From DATAUD01 sp035511075 (GTDB taxonomy: Bacteria > Verrucomicrobiota > Verrucomicrobiia > Limisphaerales > Palsa-1400), in NCBI GenBank assembly GCA_035511075.1, contig DATKFW010000002.1:74369-138368 (forward strand): DNA of 64,000 nucleotides, written 5' to 3'. Shown here one piece after another: positions 1-9,470 of this stretch (position 1 is the first letter of the stretch; each line of letters starts with the position of its first letter). Below the pieces are notes generated by a model, which was given only the letters and a program-made list of their open reading frames with translations, made no database searches and had not been told where the DNA came from. The translations under genes were made by a program, and so were the position numbers.

Positions 1-284
1 GCAGCCACCGGCGTTTTGCCGTCAATCTGCCCCTGGAGGAAAGCCGCGTCGCCCCGCTGTCCCAGGACGAACTGGCGCGCCTGGGCGTTCCGCTGGATCC
101 CGTGACGGACCAACCCCTCGCCGCCACGCGCATTCACCAGCGCCAATTGCGCCGCGCCGAATTGGAAAACAGCCAGAAACTCTGGCGCTGGTTCCTCCTG
201 GCTGCCCTGGCAATTGCGTGCGGGGAAATCATCCTGGCCGGGAGCCTGGCGGGCGGCGCCAAAACCACGGGAGCGACGCCATGA
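1..284 (+). CDS. BatA-like VWA membrane protein, C-terminal end (partial)
   Basis: The reading frame is open from the first base and ends at a TGA, so only the last ~93 residues are present. The visible part has the motif VNLPLEESRVAPLSQDELARLGVPL-like spacer, a basic linker and a C-terminal membrane segment (FLLAALAIACGEIILAGSL). This arrangement is typical of the tail of BatA-type proteins in MoxR/DUF58/VWA operons; the VWA domain itself would lie outside the window. The stop overlaps the next start (ATGATGG), indicating translational coupling. The family call rests on this tail and on the downstream genes, so it is moderate. Confidence 0.6.
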   Translation, partial: SHRRFAVNLPLEESRVAPLSQDELARLGVPLDPVTDQPLAATRIHQRQLRRAELENSQKLWRWFLLAALAIACGEIILAGSLAGGAKTTGATP

Positions 285-1903
285 TGGAGCCTCGCCTCCA
301 AAATGAATTGGCCGATTTGGAGCGAATGCTCCGACGCGCGCAATTGTGGCGCGAGATGGCCGTTGCCTGGCTGGCCGTGGCGGCGCTCGGCATTTTATTT
401 CTTTTGCTGGGCAATTTTGCCGGCTGGCGCCTGCCCGGGGAATGGATCATTCCTTTCTCGGCCGGATTGATTGCCGCTGGCGTGATTTGGGGACTGCGCC
501 GCGCCAGCGCCAAGGATTTTCGCGCCGTGGTCGCGACACTTGAACGGGAACATCCCGAGTTGCGCCATTTGCTCTCGGCGGCGGCGGACCAGGAGCCGGA
601 TGCCACGTCCGGCAATTTCCGGTTTCTGCAACTGCGCGCCATCGAGGCGGTCCTGGAACATCCCCAACGCTCCCGGTGGAGACAGACTCTTGGGCGGAAA
701 CTGTCCGTTGCCCGAAGCGCGCATTTTGCGGCATTGGCCCTCGCTGTCGTGGTTCTTTGGGTTCTGGGCCGCAACGGCGGCGGCCGCCCCGTGTTTCGCT
801 CATGGCTGGCGCCGGAAATCACCGTCACCCCCGGGGACACGCAAGTCGAACGCGGATCCAGCCTCGTGATTTCGGCGCGGTTCGGGCGCCAGCCGCCGCC
901 GGAAGCGACCCTCGTCCTGGAAAGCGCCTCGGGCCGGACCGAACGCATCGCTATGCAGCGCCAACTGGCGGACCCCATATTTGGCGCCAGCGTGGCCGAG
1001 GTTTCCGAGGAAGGCCGCTATCACATCGAATATGATGCCCGCAAATCCGACGGTTTTAAAGTCACTGTGTTCGATTACCCGTCTCTTCTCCGCGCCGACG
1101 CGCTGCTGCGTTTCCCCCATTACACAGGGCTGACGAACAAAACCATACTTGACACCCGGCGCGTCAGCGCCGTCGAAGGAACGCGCCTGACGTACACATT
1201 CCAGCTCAACAAGCCGGTGACAAGCGCCACGCTCGTTTCAACCAACGGCTCGGTCAAACTCGCGCTCAAGGAAAACGCCGTCGCGCTGCTGGACGATTTT
1301 GTATTGACCAACAGCGCGCGCTACACGCTGGCGCTGGTGGACGCCGACGGGCGCTCCAACAAATTCCCCGCCGAGATCGTCTTTCAAGCGCTGCCCGACA
1401 GGCCCCCGGAGCTTAAACTGGTCTTCCCAGGCGGCGACCAGCGCGTTTCCCGCCTGGAAGAATTGCAATTGCAAGCCGAAGCCCGCGGCGAATTCGGCCT
1501 GTTGAGATACGGCATTGGTTTCGGCGTGGCGGGCGAGGAACCGCGCATCGTCGAGTTGGGCCAATCGGTGCCCCGCGACGAAAAGCGCCAGTTCAATTAT
1601 CTCATACGCTTGGAGACTCTCCCCCTGGAGCCGGACCAGGCGCTGGCCTATTTTGTCTGGGCGGACGATTTCGGGCCGGACGGCAAAATCCGGCGGACTT
1701 TCAGCGACATGTTTTTCGCCGAGGTCCGTCCTTTCGAGGAAGCTTTTCGGGCCGGCCAGCCGGAGATGTCCGGCGGCCAGGGCGAAGGGCAGCAGCAGGG
1801 GAATGAAGCGGACGATCTGGCCGAGATGCAGAAGGAAATCGTCATCGCGACCTGGAAACTGCGACAGGAAAAACCGCCGCCCGCATCCACGAGATCTCCA
1901 TGA
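281..1903 (+). CDS. DUF4175-like membrane protein, N-terminal half
   Basis: 540 residues, starting at the ATG that overlaps the preceding stop. Two membrane segments lie near residues 25-45 and 50-67 and a third near 150-170, followed by a large extracytoplasmic part with beta-rich domains (ITVTPGDTQVERGSSL; LRFPHYTGLTNKTI; then a PDRPPELKLVFP domain). The C-terminus ends in a QKEIVIATWKL segment, which I recall continuing in relatives into a long Q-rich coiled coil; here that part is a separate downstream reading frame. The protein is probably a membrane component of the MoxR/BatA surface or periplasmic system; its biochemical role is unknown. The ATGA overlap with the next gene indicates coupling. 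Confidence 0.6.
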   Translation: MMEPRLQNELADLERMLRRAQLWREMAVAWLAVAALGILFLLLGNFAGWRLPGEWIIPFSAGLIAAGVIWGLRRASAKDFRAVVATLEREHPELRHLLSAAADQEPDATSGNFRFLQLRAIEAVLEHPQRSRWRQTLGRKLSVARSAHFAALALAVVVLWVLGRNGGGRPVFRSWLAPEITVTPGDTQVERGSSLVISARFGRQPPPEATLVLESASGRTERIAMQRQLADPIFGASVAEVSEEGRYHIEYDARKSDGFKVTVFDYPSLLRADALLRFPHYTGLTNKTILDTRRVSAVEGTRLTYTFQLNKPVTSATLVSTNGSVKLALKENAVALLDDFVLTNSARYTLALVDADGRSNKFPAEIVFQALPDRPPELKLVFPGGDQRVSRLEELQLQAEARGEFGLLRYGIGFGVAGEEPRIVELGQSVPRDEKRQFNYLIRLETLPLEPDQALAYFVWADDFGPDGKIRRTFSDMFFAEVRPFEEAFRAGQPEMSGGQGEGQQQGNEADDLAEMQKEIVIATWKLRQEKPPPASTRSP

Positions 1904-3972
1904 GAAAACACGCACTTCACTCATTCCTATTGGCCGGCCTGTTCTGCGCGCGCGCATTAATGGCCGATGATTACGCGGCCGACATCACCTCCGTGGGCCA
2001 GGCGCAGGCGCAGGCGTTGGAACAAGCGCAGCAAATGCTCGCGCGAACGGAAAAACCGCCCGCCCGCGAGGCGCTCCAAAAAGCGATCCAGGAAATGGAA
2101 CGGGCCCAATTGATGCTCGCGGACGCAAAGAATGCGCCGGAAAAGCTGGGCGCGGCCGTGGTTGCCGAGCAATCGGCTTACCAGGGGCTTCTAAAAATAA
2201 TCCCCCATGATTTTCAGGTTTCGCGCTCCCGCGGACGCGGCCGAAGCGGCGGGCGCGCCGGCCAGCCGCGCAAAGGCCAGATGGACCAACTGGAATTGAC
2301 CAGCGACGACAATCGCTACGAAACCGAGCAGGAGGCCACCGCCGCGCCCACACCGCAACAAAAGGAGCAATTGCAAATTGCCGATCGTTTGAAGCAGTTG
2401 GCGCAACGCCAGCAGGACTTGAACGATCGCCTCAAGGAATTGCAAACCGCCCTGGCCGAAGCCCGCACCGACCAGGAGCGCGAGGAAATTCAGCGCCAGC
2501 TCAAGCGCCTGAGCGACGAAGAAAAGCAGATGCTCGCCGACGTGGACGAATTGCGCCAGAACCTCGACCAATCGCCCAATGCCTCTTCGCTCTCCAAGGC
2601 CAGGCAGCAATTGGACCAGGCCCGTTCCGATACCCAGCGCGCCTCGCAGGAGTTGCAGGATCAATCGGTTTCGCAGGCCCTGGCCGCGGGCGCGCGCGCT
2701 CAACAGGGGATGCAGGAACTGCGGGAGAATTTGAGAAACCAGGCCTCCAGCCAGTTTTCACAGCAAATGCGGCAGTTGCGCTCCCAGGCGCGCGACCTTG
2801 CAAGCCAGGAGGATAAAATCGGCGCCACGCTCGAATCGCTGGCCAATCCCGACCGCAAATCCCTCGACGACTCCGCGCAGCGTCAACAATTGGTTCAGCA
2901 AATGGCCCGCCAGGAAAGCGCTCTGACCAATTTGCTGGCCGGAATGCAAAACGTCAGCGAACAGGCGGAAACTTCCGAACCGCTGCTTTCAGAGCAGCTT
3001 TATGACACCCTGCGCCGCGCCAGCCAGATGCGCAACGAGAACCTCCTCGAAACGGGGGAGAAGCTTGTCGATCACGGCCTGGTTACCCAGGCCGGCGCGC
3101 CTGAGGGCGCCGTGCGCAAGAATCTCAACGAACTTCGTCAAAAAGTGGAGCGCGCCGCCCAAAGCGTGCTCGGCAACGAAACCGAGGCCCTGCGCTACGC
3201 CCAAAAGGAACTGGACGATCTTTCCTCCCAAGTGGAACGCGAAGCGGCCGCGCCGGGAACCAATTCCAATTCCGCGCAGGGCGCCGCCGGAACGCGCGGC
3301 GCCGCCGGCACAAATTCCACGGCCGGTTCCCCGTCCGATGGCGGCAGCCCACAGGTGACAAGCGCAAATTCCGGCAAAGCGGGCTCCAAACCCGGTGCCG
3401 AGCCCGGGTCCGCGCAGGGCCAGGCCGGCGGCGAAGCAAGTTCCACCGCCGGGTCCCATCCCAATAACTCCAGCGGCCAGGCGGCAAGCGCAAGTTCCAC
3501 TCCAGGGGGGACTCAAGACGGCTCCGCAAATGGCCAGGCTGGCGGCGATGCCGATCGATTGCGCGAAGCGGCCCGGCAGTTTGGCGGCGCCAGCGCCGGA
3601 GCCGGAGGCGGTCGGGCGGGTCTTGGAATTAATGGTCCGATTACCGGCAGTGACTTTGTCGATTGGTCGGATCGGATGCGTGAAGTCGAAGAGGTGGTTG
3701 ATTCTTCCGACTTGCGAAACCAATTGGCCGAAGCCCGCGAGCGCGTCGCCGCTTATCGGGCGGATTACCGGCGGCGCGGCCAGAAGCCCGACCCGGACGC
3801 CTTGCGCGCCCAGGTGCTGGCGCCGATGGCCGAGGTCCGCGCCCGTTTGCGGGAGGACCTGGCGCGTCTGGCCAATGTGAAAAGCCTCGTTCCGCTCGAT
3901 CACGATCCCGTGCCGGAGAATTATTCCGAAATGGTCCGCAAGTACTACGAAAAGTTGGGAGGAGGTCAGTGA
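1900..3972 (+). CDS. Exported coiled-coil, Q/A-rich protein (DUF4175-like C-terminal half)
   Basis: 690 residues. The N-terminus reads as a signal peptide (MRKHALHSFLLAGLFCARALMA). Residues ~25-440 are almost continuous charged/glutamine-rich coiled coil, followed by a low-complexity Gly/Ser/Thr/Asn/Ala segment (~450-575) and a conserved C-terminal helix-rich domain (FVDWSDRMREVEEVVDS ... VLAPMAEVRARLREDLARL). It overlaps the upstream gene by ATGA and the downstream one by GTGA. In relatives as I remember them the coiled coil is fused to the upstream DUF4175-like part, so this may be a fission that acquired its own signal peptide. Role inferred from context only. Confidence 0.6.
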   Translation: MRKHALHSFLLAGLFCARALMADDYAADITSVGQAQAQALEQAQQMLARTEKPPAREALQKAIQEMERAQLMLADAKNAPEKLGAAVVAEQSAYQGLLKIIPHDFQVSRSRGRGRSGGRAGQPRKGQMDQLELTSDDNRYETEQEATAAPTPQQKEQLQIADRLKQLAQRQQDLNDRLKELQTALAEARTDQEREEIQRQLKRLSDEEKQMLADVDELRQNLDQSPNASSLSKARQQLDQARSDTQRASQELQDQSVSQALAAGARAQQGMQELRENLRNQASSQFSQQMRQLRSQARDLASQEDKIGATLESLANPDRKSLDDSAQRQQLVQQMARQESALTNLLAGMQNVSEQAETSEPLLSEQLYDTLRRASQMRNENLLETGEKLVDHGLVTQAGAPEGAVRKNLNELRQKVERAAQSVLGNETEALRYAQKELDDLSSQVEREAAAPGTNSNSAQGAAGTRGAAGTNSTAGSPSDGGSPQVTSANSGKAGSKPGAEPGSAQGQAGGEASSTAGSHPNNSSGQAASASSTPGGTQDGSANGQAGGDADRLREAARQFGGASAGAGGGRAGLGINGPITGSDFVDWSDRMREVEEVVDSSDLRNQLAEARERVAAYRADYRRRGQKPDPDALRAQVLAPMAEVRARLREDLARLANVKSLVPLDHDPVPENYSEMVRKYYEKLGGGQ

Positions 3973-6332
3973 TCGTCTTTTCCGCGCGGACATGGCTCCT
4001 TCCAATTCTGGTCCTGGTCGTGGCGCTCGCGGGCGCCCTGATCTGGGCTGGGCGCCGCGGCGCAGCCGGGCTGCCGGTGCGGATCGGGTGCGGACTCTTG
4101 AAGCTGGCCGGCGTGCTCGCGCTGGCGCTTTGTCTGCTGGATCCGCTGCGCGTGAGCCAGCGCGCCCGGCCCGGCGCGAATCTCTTCGCGCTCATCGCCG
4201 ACAACAGCCAGAGCATGCAAGTCAAGGACGCCGGCCAATCGCAATCGCGCGGCGAAATCCTCCGCAGCCAATTGACCAATGACGCCCCGGGCTGGCAATC
4301 AGCTCTGGCGGAAAATTTTCAATTGCGCCGCTACACCTTCGACACCCAGTTGCAGGACGCCCGCGATTTCGGGGAGCTGAAATTTGACGGGCGCGCCTCC
4401 GCCCTCGAAAGCGCCTTGCACACCGCCGCGGACCGCTGGCGCGGCCAGCCCGTCGCGGGGGTTCTCCTGTTTACCGACGGCAATGCCACCGACATCGCGC
4501 CGGACCTGTCCGCCCTGGAAGGCTGCCCGCCCATTTATCCCGTCGTCATCGGCGACGACGGTCTGCGCGACATCGCGCTGGAAAAAGTCACAGCCAGCCA
4601 GACCGCTTTCGAAGACGCGCCGGTGACCGTGCAGGCGGAGGCCGCCGCGCACGGATTTTCCGGCGAAACGGTTGACACGCGATTGATCGAAGTCGGTGCC
4701 GGCCTCTCCAACGTTGTCGCCCAGCAAAAACAAACCGCCGCCGGCGACGACAGCAACCTGAACTTCCGTTTCCAAATCCAGCCCGACAAACCCGGCCTCC
4801 ATTTTTACGAGATTGAAACGCGGGCGCAGAGCGAAGCCGGCCTCCCGGCGGCGCAATCCCGCGAGGCGACGCTTGTCAATAATCGGAAAATGGCCGTGGT
4901 CGATCGCGGCCAGGAACCGTTTCGCGTCCTGTATGTCGGTGGCCGGCCCAACTGGGACTTCAAATTCCTCAACCGCGCAGTCGGGGATGATCCGCAGGTG
5001 CAGTTGGTGGCGCTGATTCGCCTGGCCCGGCGCGAGCCCAAATTCGCGTTTGCGGGGGGCGAGTTGAGCAATCCGCTCTTCGGAGGATTCGACGATACCA
5101 ATGAGGAAACCGCCCGCTACGACCAACCGGTCCTCACCCGCCTCAATACCAGGGACGAGTTCGAATTGCGCGGCGGCTTCCCAATAACCGCCGCGGACCT
5201 TTTCCGGTATCACGCGGTCATTTTCGGCGACGTCGAGGCCGATTTTTTTACGCACGATCAAATGGTCTTGATGCAGCGTTTTGTCACCGAGCGCGGCGGC
5301 GGATTCCTGATGCTTGGCGGCGCGGAGTCATTTCGCCAGGGAAACTATGCGGGCACGCTGATCGGTTCGATGCTTCCGGTTTATCTCAACCAGCCCGTCA
5401 ACGCCAGTCTCCCCTCGGATTGGAAGCTCAAGCTGACTCGCGAAGGCTGGTTGCAACCCTGGACGCGTTTGCGCGCGACGGAAGGGGAGGAACAAACGCG
5501 CCTGGACGACGCCGCGCCCCTCGAAGTGCTAAACGCGGTCCTTGGCATCAAGCCCGGGGCCAGCGTGCTGGCCACCGTTTCCGATTCAGACAACAATACT
5601 TACCCGGCGCTGGCCGTGCAGCGGCTTGGCCTGGGTCGAACCGCCGCGCTGATGATCGGAGACATGTGGCGCGGCAGCTTGCGCGACGAAACGTCTCAAA
5701 AGGATTTGGCCAAGTCCTGGCGCCAGCTTGTCCGATGGCTCGTATCGGATGTTCCTTCCAGGGTCGGCGTCACCCCGGAGACGGCCGCCGACGGCGACCC
5801 GTCCCGCGTCCGGTTCGTCGTCTCCGCGCGCGACGAGGAATTCAAGCCTCTGGATAACGCGACCGTCCAGTTGACCATTCGACCGGTGCATCTCCTTCAG
5901 TCGCACGACGCGGAGCCGGGCGCCGATTACCTTCAAATCACCGCCGATCCGTTGCCCAATGAGCCGGGAAAATACGAGGCCACTTACGTGGCGCGCGACC
6001 CGGGCGCCTATTCAGTCCAGGCCGTGGTGACTCAATCCGACGGGAAAGTCGTCGGAAACGCGATGGCCGGCTGGGCCTCGGACCCCGCGGCGGAGGAATT
6101 CCGTGTTCTCAAACCCAACCGCCAATTGCTGGCCGCCATCGCGCAACGGACCGGCGGCGCAGTATTGACGATGTCGGCCCTGCGGGATTTCGCGCGCCGC
6201 ATTCCGGAGAGGCGCGCGCCGATTACCGAAACGTGGAGCGATCCGCTTTGGCACAAGCCCGTGGTCTTCCTCTTCGTCATCGGCTGTTTCGCGGCGGAAT
6301 GGGGAATCCGTCGATGGAAAGGATTGCCTTGA
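3969..6332 (+). CDS. VWA / class I glutamine-amidotransferase-like membrane protein
   Basis: 787 residues starting with GTG, preceded by a strong GGGAGGAGG ribosome site and overlapping the previous stop. Two N-terminal membrane helices (~10-27 and 43-60) precede a VWA-type metal-site motif D78-N-S-Q-S82. A glutamine-amidotransferase-like fold follows (VLYVGGRPNWDFKFLNRAV near 320; GGGFLMLGGAESF near 440), then beta domains and a final membrane helix (PVVFLFVIGCFAAEWGIRR). This is the standard layout of large VWA proteins encoded beside BatA and DUF4175 proteins in Verrucomicrobiota and Planctomycetota. It is probably part of a MoxR-dependent envelope complex. Confidence 0.75.
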   Translation: MIVFSARTWLLPILVLVVALAGALIWAGRRGAAGLPVRIGCGLLKLAGVLALALCLLDPLRVSQRARPGANLFALIADNSQSMQVKDAGQSQSRGEILRSQLTNDAPGWQSALAENFQLRRYTFDTQLQDARDFGELKFDGRASALESALHTAADRWRGQPVAGVLLFTDGNATDIAPDLSALEGCPPIYPVVIGDDGLRDIALEKVTASQTAFEDAPVTVQAEAAAHGFSGETVDTRLIEVGAGLSNVVAQQKQTAAGDDSNLNFRFQIQPDKPGLHFYEIETRAQSEAGLPAAQSREATLVNNRKMAVVDRGQEPFRVLYVGGRPNWDFKFLNRAVGDDPQVQLVALIRLARREPKFAFAGGELSNPLFGGFDDTNEETARYDQPVLTRLNTRDEFELRGGFPITAADLFRYHAVIFGDVEADFFTHDQMVLMQRFVTERGGGFLMLGGAESFRQGNYAGTLIGSMLPVYLNQPVNASLPSDWKLKLTREGWLQPWTRLRATEGEEQTRLDDAAPLEVLNAVLGIKPGASVLATVSDSDNNTYPALAVQRLGLGRTAALMIGDMWRGSLRDETSQKDLAKSWRQLVRWLVSDVPSRVGVTPETAADGDPSRVRFVVSARDEEFKPLDNATVQLTIRPVHLLQSHDAEPGADYLQITADPLPNEPGKYEATYVARDPGAYSVQAVVTQSDGKVVGNAMAGWASDPAAEEFRVLKPNRQLLAAIAQRTGGAVLTMSALRDFARRIPERRAPITETWSDPLWHKPVVFLFVIGCFAAEWGIRRWKGLP

Positions 6333-7309
6333 GACGCGTGCTTCTGGCAGCCGTCACGGCGCTGGCCTTGTTGGGCGGCCCCGCAATTTCGCGGGCCCAA
6401 ACCAACGAACAGCGCTCGTTGGTCCTGGTCATCGGCGCTCCGGGCGAACCGGAGTACGCGGAGAAATTTTCCGCGTGGGCCGCGTTATGGGAGCAAGCCG
6501 CCGCTCGGGGCGGTTTGCAAACCCGCGTCGTCGGCCAGGATGCGCCTTCCGCGGAAGATGACCGCGCGCGCCTGTTGAAAATTCTGGCGGACGAGATTTC
6601 CCGGCCCGCCGGAGAGCTTTGGCTGGTATTCATTGGCCACGGCACCTATGACGGCCGCTCGGCCAAATTCAACCTCCGCGGGCCGGACATCTCGGCGGAC
6701 GACCTCGCGGCCGCCTTGAAATCCTGCCGCCGTCCATTGGCAGTGGTGCAATGCGCTTCCGCCAGCGGGCCGTTTCTCCCCGCGCTTTCCGGCCCGGACC
6801 GCGTCATCATCACGGCTACGCGCAGCGGTTACGAGGATAACGCCACGCATTTTGGCGGCTATCTCGCCGCAGACATTGCAAGCCCATCGGCCGACCTCGA
6901 CAAGGACGGACAAACCTCGCTCCTGGAAGCGTTCCTGCTGGCGTCGCGTCAGGTTCAACAATATTACAAGGACCAGGGCCTTTTGTTGACAGAGCACGCT
7001 TTGTTGGATGACAACGGCGACGGCCTCGGTACCCCTCCCGATTGGTTTCAAGGATTCCGCGCCGTCAAGACCGCCGCCGGAGGAAAAACGGTCGATGGAG
7101 TGCGCGCGCACCAGATGATCCTGGTCCGCGGAGAAAGCGAGCAAGAGTTGTCCCCGCAAACCCGCGCCCGCCGCGACGAATTGGAAGCCCAATTGAGCTC
7201 CCTGCGCGCCCGCAAATCGGGCATCAACGAAGACGATTATTACAAACAACTCGAAGCCATCATGGTCCAAACCGCCCGTCTTTATGAAAACGACCAGCCG
7301 CAAAAGTGA
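6314..7309 (+). CDS. Exported caspase-like (clan CD) protein
   Basis: 331 residues from the ATG at 6314, which overlaps the end of the VWA gene by 19 bases and gives a clean signal peptide (RRVLLAAVTALALLGGPAISRAQ). The fold signals are a strand followed by IGHG with His109 (LWLVFIGHGTYDG) and a second strand ending in Cys147 (AVVQCASASGPFL), the usual His/Cys dyad arrangement of caspase/legumain-like peptidases. A later DLDKDGQTSLLEAFL segment resembles a calcium-binding loop. Last gene of the MoxR/VWA-type operon. Proteolytic activity is an inference; it could be a non-catalytic homologue. Confidence 0.65.
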   Translation: MERIALRRVLLAAVTALALLGGPAISRAQTNEQRSLVLVIGAPGEPEYAEKFSAWAALWEQAAARGGLQTRVVGQDAPSAEDDRARLLKILADEISRPAGELWLVFIGHGTYDGRSAKFNLRGPDISADDLAAALKSCRRPLAVVQCASASGPFLPALSGPDRVIITATRSGYEDNATHFGGYLAADIASPSADLDKDGQTSLLEAFLLASRQVQQYYKDQGLLLTEHALLDDNGDGLGTPPDWFQGFRAVKTAAGGKTVDGVRAHQMILVRGESEQELSPQTRARRDELEAQLSSLRARKSGINEDDYYKQLEAIMVQTARLYENDQPQK

Positions 7310-7366
7310 TCGAGGCCAATTGACATTATGCCATTTCTGACTTAGCCCTGAGATAATTGATTGAGT

Positions 7367-8215
7367 ATGAGTGTTCCCTTCAAAGAGGCCCCGCTGTCAG
7401 AACGTTTGGCCGTGTGCAGTTGGTCGCTCCAACCCGCCGATGCCGACGACCTGGCCGCGAAACTCAAGGCCACCGGCATCGGGCGCGCGCAATTGGCCCT
7501 GGACCCCTTGCGCGATTCCGCCGCCGGTTGGGAGCATGCGGAGAACCTGTTTCGGCAAAATGAAATTATAATTGTCTCCGCCATGTTTGGCTGCGTCGGC
7601 GAGGATTATTCGACCCTCGAGAGCATCCGGCGCACGGGCGGCATCGCGCCCGAGGCGACATGGGAGCAGAATCGAAAAAACATCCGCGCCTCGGCGGCTC
7701 TTGCGGCGCAACTCGACCAGAAATTGGTCACGTTCCACGCAGGCTTCCTGCCCCACGAGGAATCGGACCCGGCCTTCGCGAAGATGCTGGCGCGCCTGGC
7801 GGAGGTGGCGGACGTTTTCGCCGCGAAGAATATCGACGTGGGCCTCGAGACCGGCCAGGAAACGGCGCCGGTGCTCGCCGGCTTGTTGCAAAAACTCAAT
7901 CGCCCCAACGTCGGGGTCAACTTCGACCCCGCCAACATGATTCTTTATGACAAAGGCGATCCCGTCGAGGCGCTGCGGACGCTCGCACCGTGGATTCGCC
8001 AGGTCCATGTCAAGGACGCCGTAAGAACCAGAACGCCGGGGACGTGGGGCCGGGAAGTCGCCGTCGGTGAGGGAGAAGTCGATTGGCCTGCATTTTTTGC
8101 CACGCTTAAACAACTCGGTTTCTCCGGCAGTCTCGTCATCGAGCGCGAAGCCGGCGCCCGGCGGGTGGCCGACATTCGCGCCGCGAAAATGGTTGTCGAG
8201 AAAAATTGTATATGA
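7367..8215 (+). CDS. Sugar phosphate isomerase/epimerase (xylose-isomerase-like TIM barrel)
   Basis: 282 residues. A TIM-barrel family with metal-binding motifs: GLETGQET (Glu on one strand), VNFDPANMILY (Asp), HVKDAV (His) and VIEREAG (Glu) follow the usual order of the sugar phosphate isomerase/epimerase family. A TTG codon six bases upstream (7361) is an alternative start; no clear Shine-Dalgarno decides between them. The stop overlaps the start of a Gfo/Idh/MocA oxidoreductase (ATGA), a pairing common in sugar or inositol catabolism. The substrate cannot be read from the sequence. Confidence 0.85.
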   Translation: MSVPFKEAPLSERLAVCSWSLQPADADDLAAKLKATGIGRAQLALDPLRDSAAGWEHAENLFRQNEIIIVSAMFGCVGEDYSTLESIRRTGGIAPEATWEQNRKNIRASAALAAQLDQKLVTFHAGFLPHEESDPAFAKMLARLAEVADVFAAKNIDVGLETGQETAPVLAGLLQKLNRPNVGVNFDPANMILYDKGDPVEALRTLAPWIRQVHVKDAVRTRTPGTWGREVAVGEGEVDWPAFFATLKQLGFSGSLVIEREAGARRVADIRAAKMVVEKNCI

Positions 8216-9249
8216 CACCGGAACCGCGAAGGATAAACGTTGCCGTCGTCGGCCTTGGATTCATGGGCATGACGCACCTGCGCGCCTACCTCGCAGGCCA
8301 ATCGGCGCGCGTGGCCGCCGTGTGCGGCGTCTCACGGCTGCCCGTCAACGGCGTTTTGCAGGGCGTCCGCGGAAACATTGGTGCAAATTCCGAAGACATC
8401 CAACTTGACCCGCGAGTCAAGGTGTTCCGCAAGTTCGAAGAGCTACTGGCCGATGGCGAGGTCGAACTGGTCGATCTCTGCACTCCGACCCCGGCCCACC
8501 CGGAACAGTGCATTGCCGCGCTCCAGGCGGGCAAGCACGTCTTGTGCGAAAAACCGCTGGCGCGGACTTCGGCGGCAGCGCGCGAGATTTTGCGCGTCGC
8601 CGAATCGTCGCCCGGCATTCTGATGCCCGCGATGTGCATGAGGTTCTGGCCCGGCTGGAGCTGGCTCAAAGAAGTGGTTCAAAAAGAACCGTACGGACGC
8701 ATCCTGGCCGCGCGTTTCCGCCGCGTTTCGGAAATGCCCGGCTGGAGCAAACAGGACATTTACGGCGGCGCCATTGATCTGGGCGGCGCGCTCTTTGATT
8801 TGCACATTCACGACACGGACTTCATCAATTTTCTTTTCGGCCGGCCCGCGGCAGTTTTTTCATCCGGCGTGATCAATTCCGCGGGAACGGTCGACCACGT
8901 CGTGACCCAATATATTTATCCCGGAGGGCCGGCCGTCCATGCCGAGGGGAATTGGCTCTTGACCCGGGGTTTTAACATGGCTTTCACCATTCATTGCCAG
9001 CGCGCGACGCTGGATTTCGATCTTGGCCGCGGAGCCGACGCGATGCAAATCGCCGAGCAACGCCAGCCGGCCCGCTCCATTCATTACGATCAACCGGACG
9101 GCTACGTCGGTGAAATTCGTTACATGCTGGACTGCATCGCGCAGCGGCGTCAGCCCGAAATCGTGGACGCCAGCTCGGCCGTGACGGCGCTGGAAATCTG
9201 CGAAGCGGAGGAAAAATCGATTCGCACCGGCGCACCGGTACCGATCTGA
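8212..9249 (+). CDS. Gfo/Idh/MocA family NAD(P)-dependent oxidoreductase
   Basis: 345 residues. An N-terminal Rossmann fold (VAVVGLGFMGMTHLRAYL) is followed by the family motif CEKPLA (VLCEKPLARTSAA) and a C-terminal alpha/beta domain with GGALFDLHIHDTDFINFLFG, which carries the catalytic-region His residues. The start ATG overlaps the stop of the epimerase gene, so the two are co-translated. Likely a sugar or cyclitol dehydrogenase; the exact substrate is unknown. Confidence 0.88.
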   Translation: MTPEPRRINVAVVGLGFMGMTHLRAYLAGQSARVAAVCGVSRLPVNGVLQGVRGNIGANSEDIQLDPRVKVFRKFEELLADGEVELVDLCTPTPAHPEQCIAALQAGKHVLCEKPLARTSAAAREILRVAESSPGILMPAMCMRFWPGWSWLKEVVQKEPYGRILAARFRRVSEMPGWSKQDIYGGAIDLGGALFDLHIHDTDFINFLFGRPAAVFSSGVINSAGTVDHVVTQYIYPGGPAVHAEGNWLLTRGFNMAFTIHCQRATLDFDLGRGADAMQIAEQRQPARSIHYDQPDGYVGEIRYMLDCIAQRRQPEIVDASSAVTALEICEAEEKSIRTGAPVPI

Positions 9250-9265
9250 AAACAGATTAAATAGC

Positions 9266-9294
9266 TTGCGTGCGTGTTGAAGCGCCGTTATGGT
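9266..9294 (+). promoter_or_regulatory. Sigma70-like promoter of the initiator tRNA
   Basis: TTGCGT and TATGGT hexamers are separated by 17 bases, and the -10 box ends 17 bases before the mature tRNA. Nothing else in the 62-base gap after the oxidoreductase gene explains tRNA transcription. Confidence 0.5.
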
Positions 9295-9311
9295 GCGGTC
9301 GTCGATTGGAG

Positions 9312-9388
<77 letters not shown>

Positions 9389-9392
9389 ATTT

Positions 9393-9425
9393 ACAGGCCT
9401 AAAACTCTCGTTTCAGGCCTGTTTT
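9393..9425 (+). terminator. Rho-independent terminator after tRNA-fMet
   Basis: ACAGGCCT and AGGCCTGT form an 8-bp stem that extends through AAAC/GTTT around a TCTC loop, followed by TTTT. It lies 5 bases after the tRNA CCA end. Confidence 0.8.
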
Positions 9426-9470
9426 GCGGGGAGTTACAGCATTTCGCCCATTTTGAAATCGTTAACAGAG

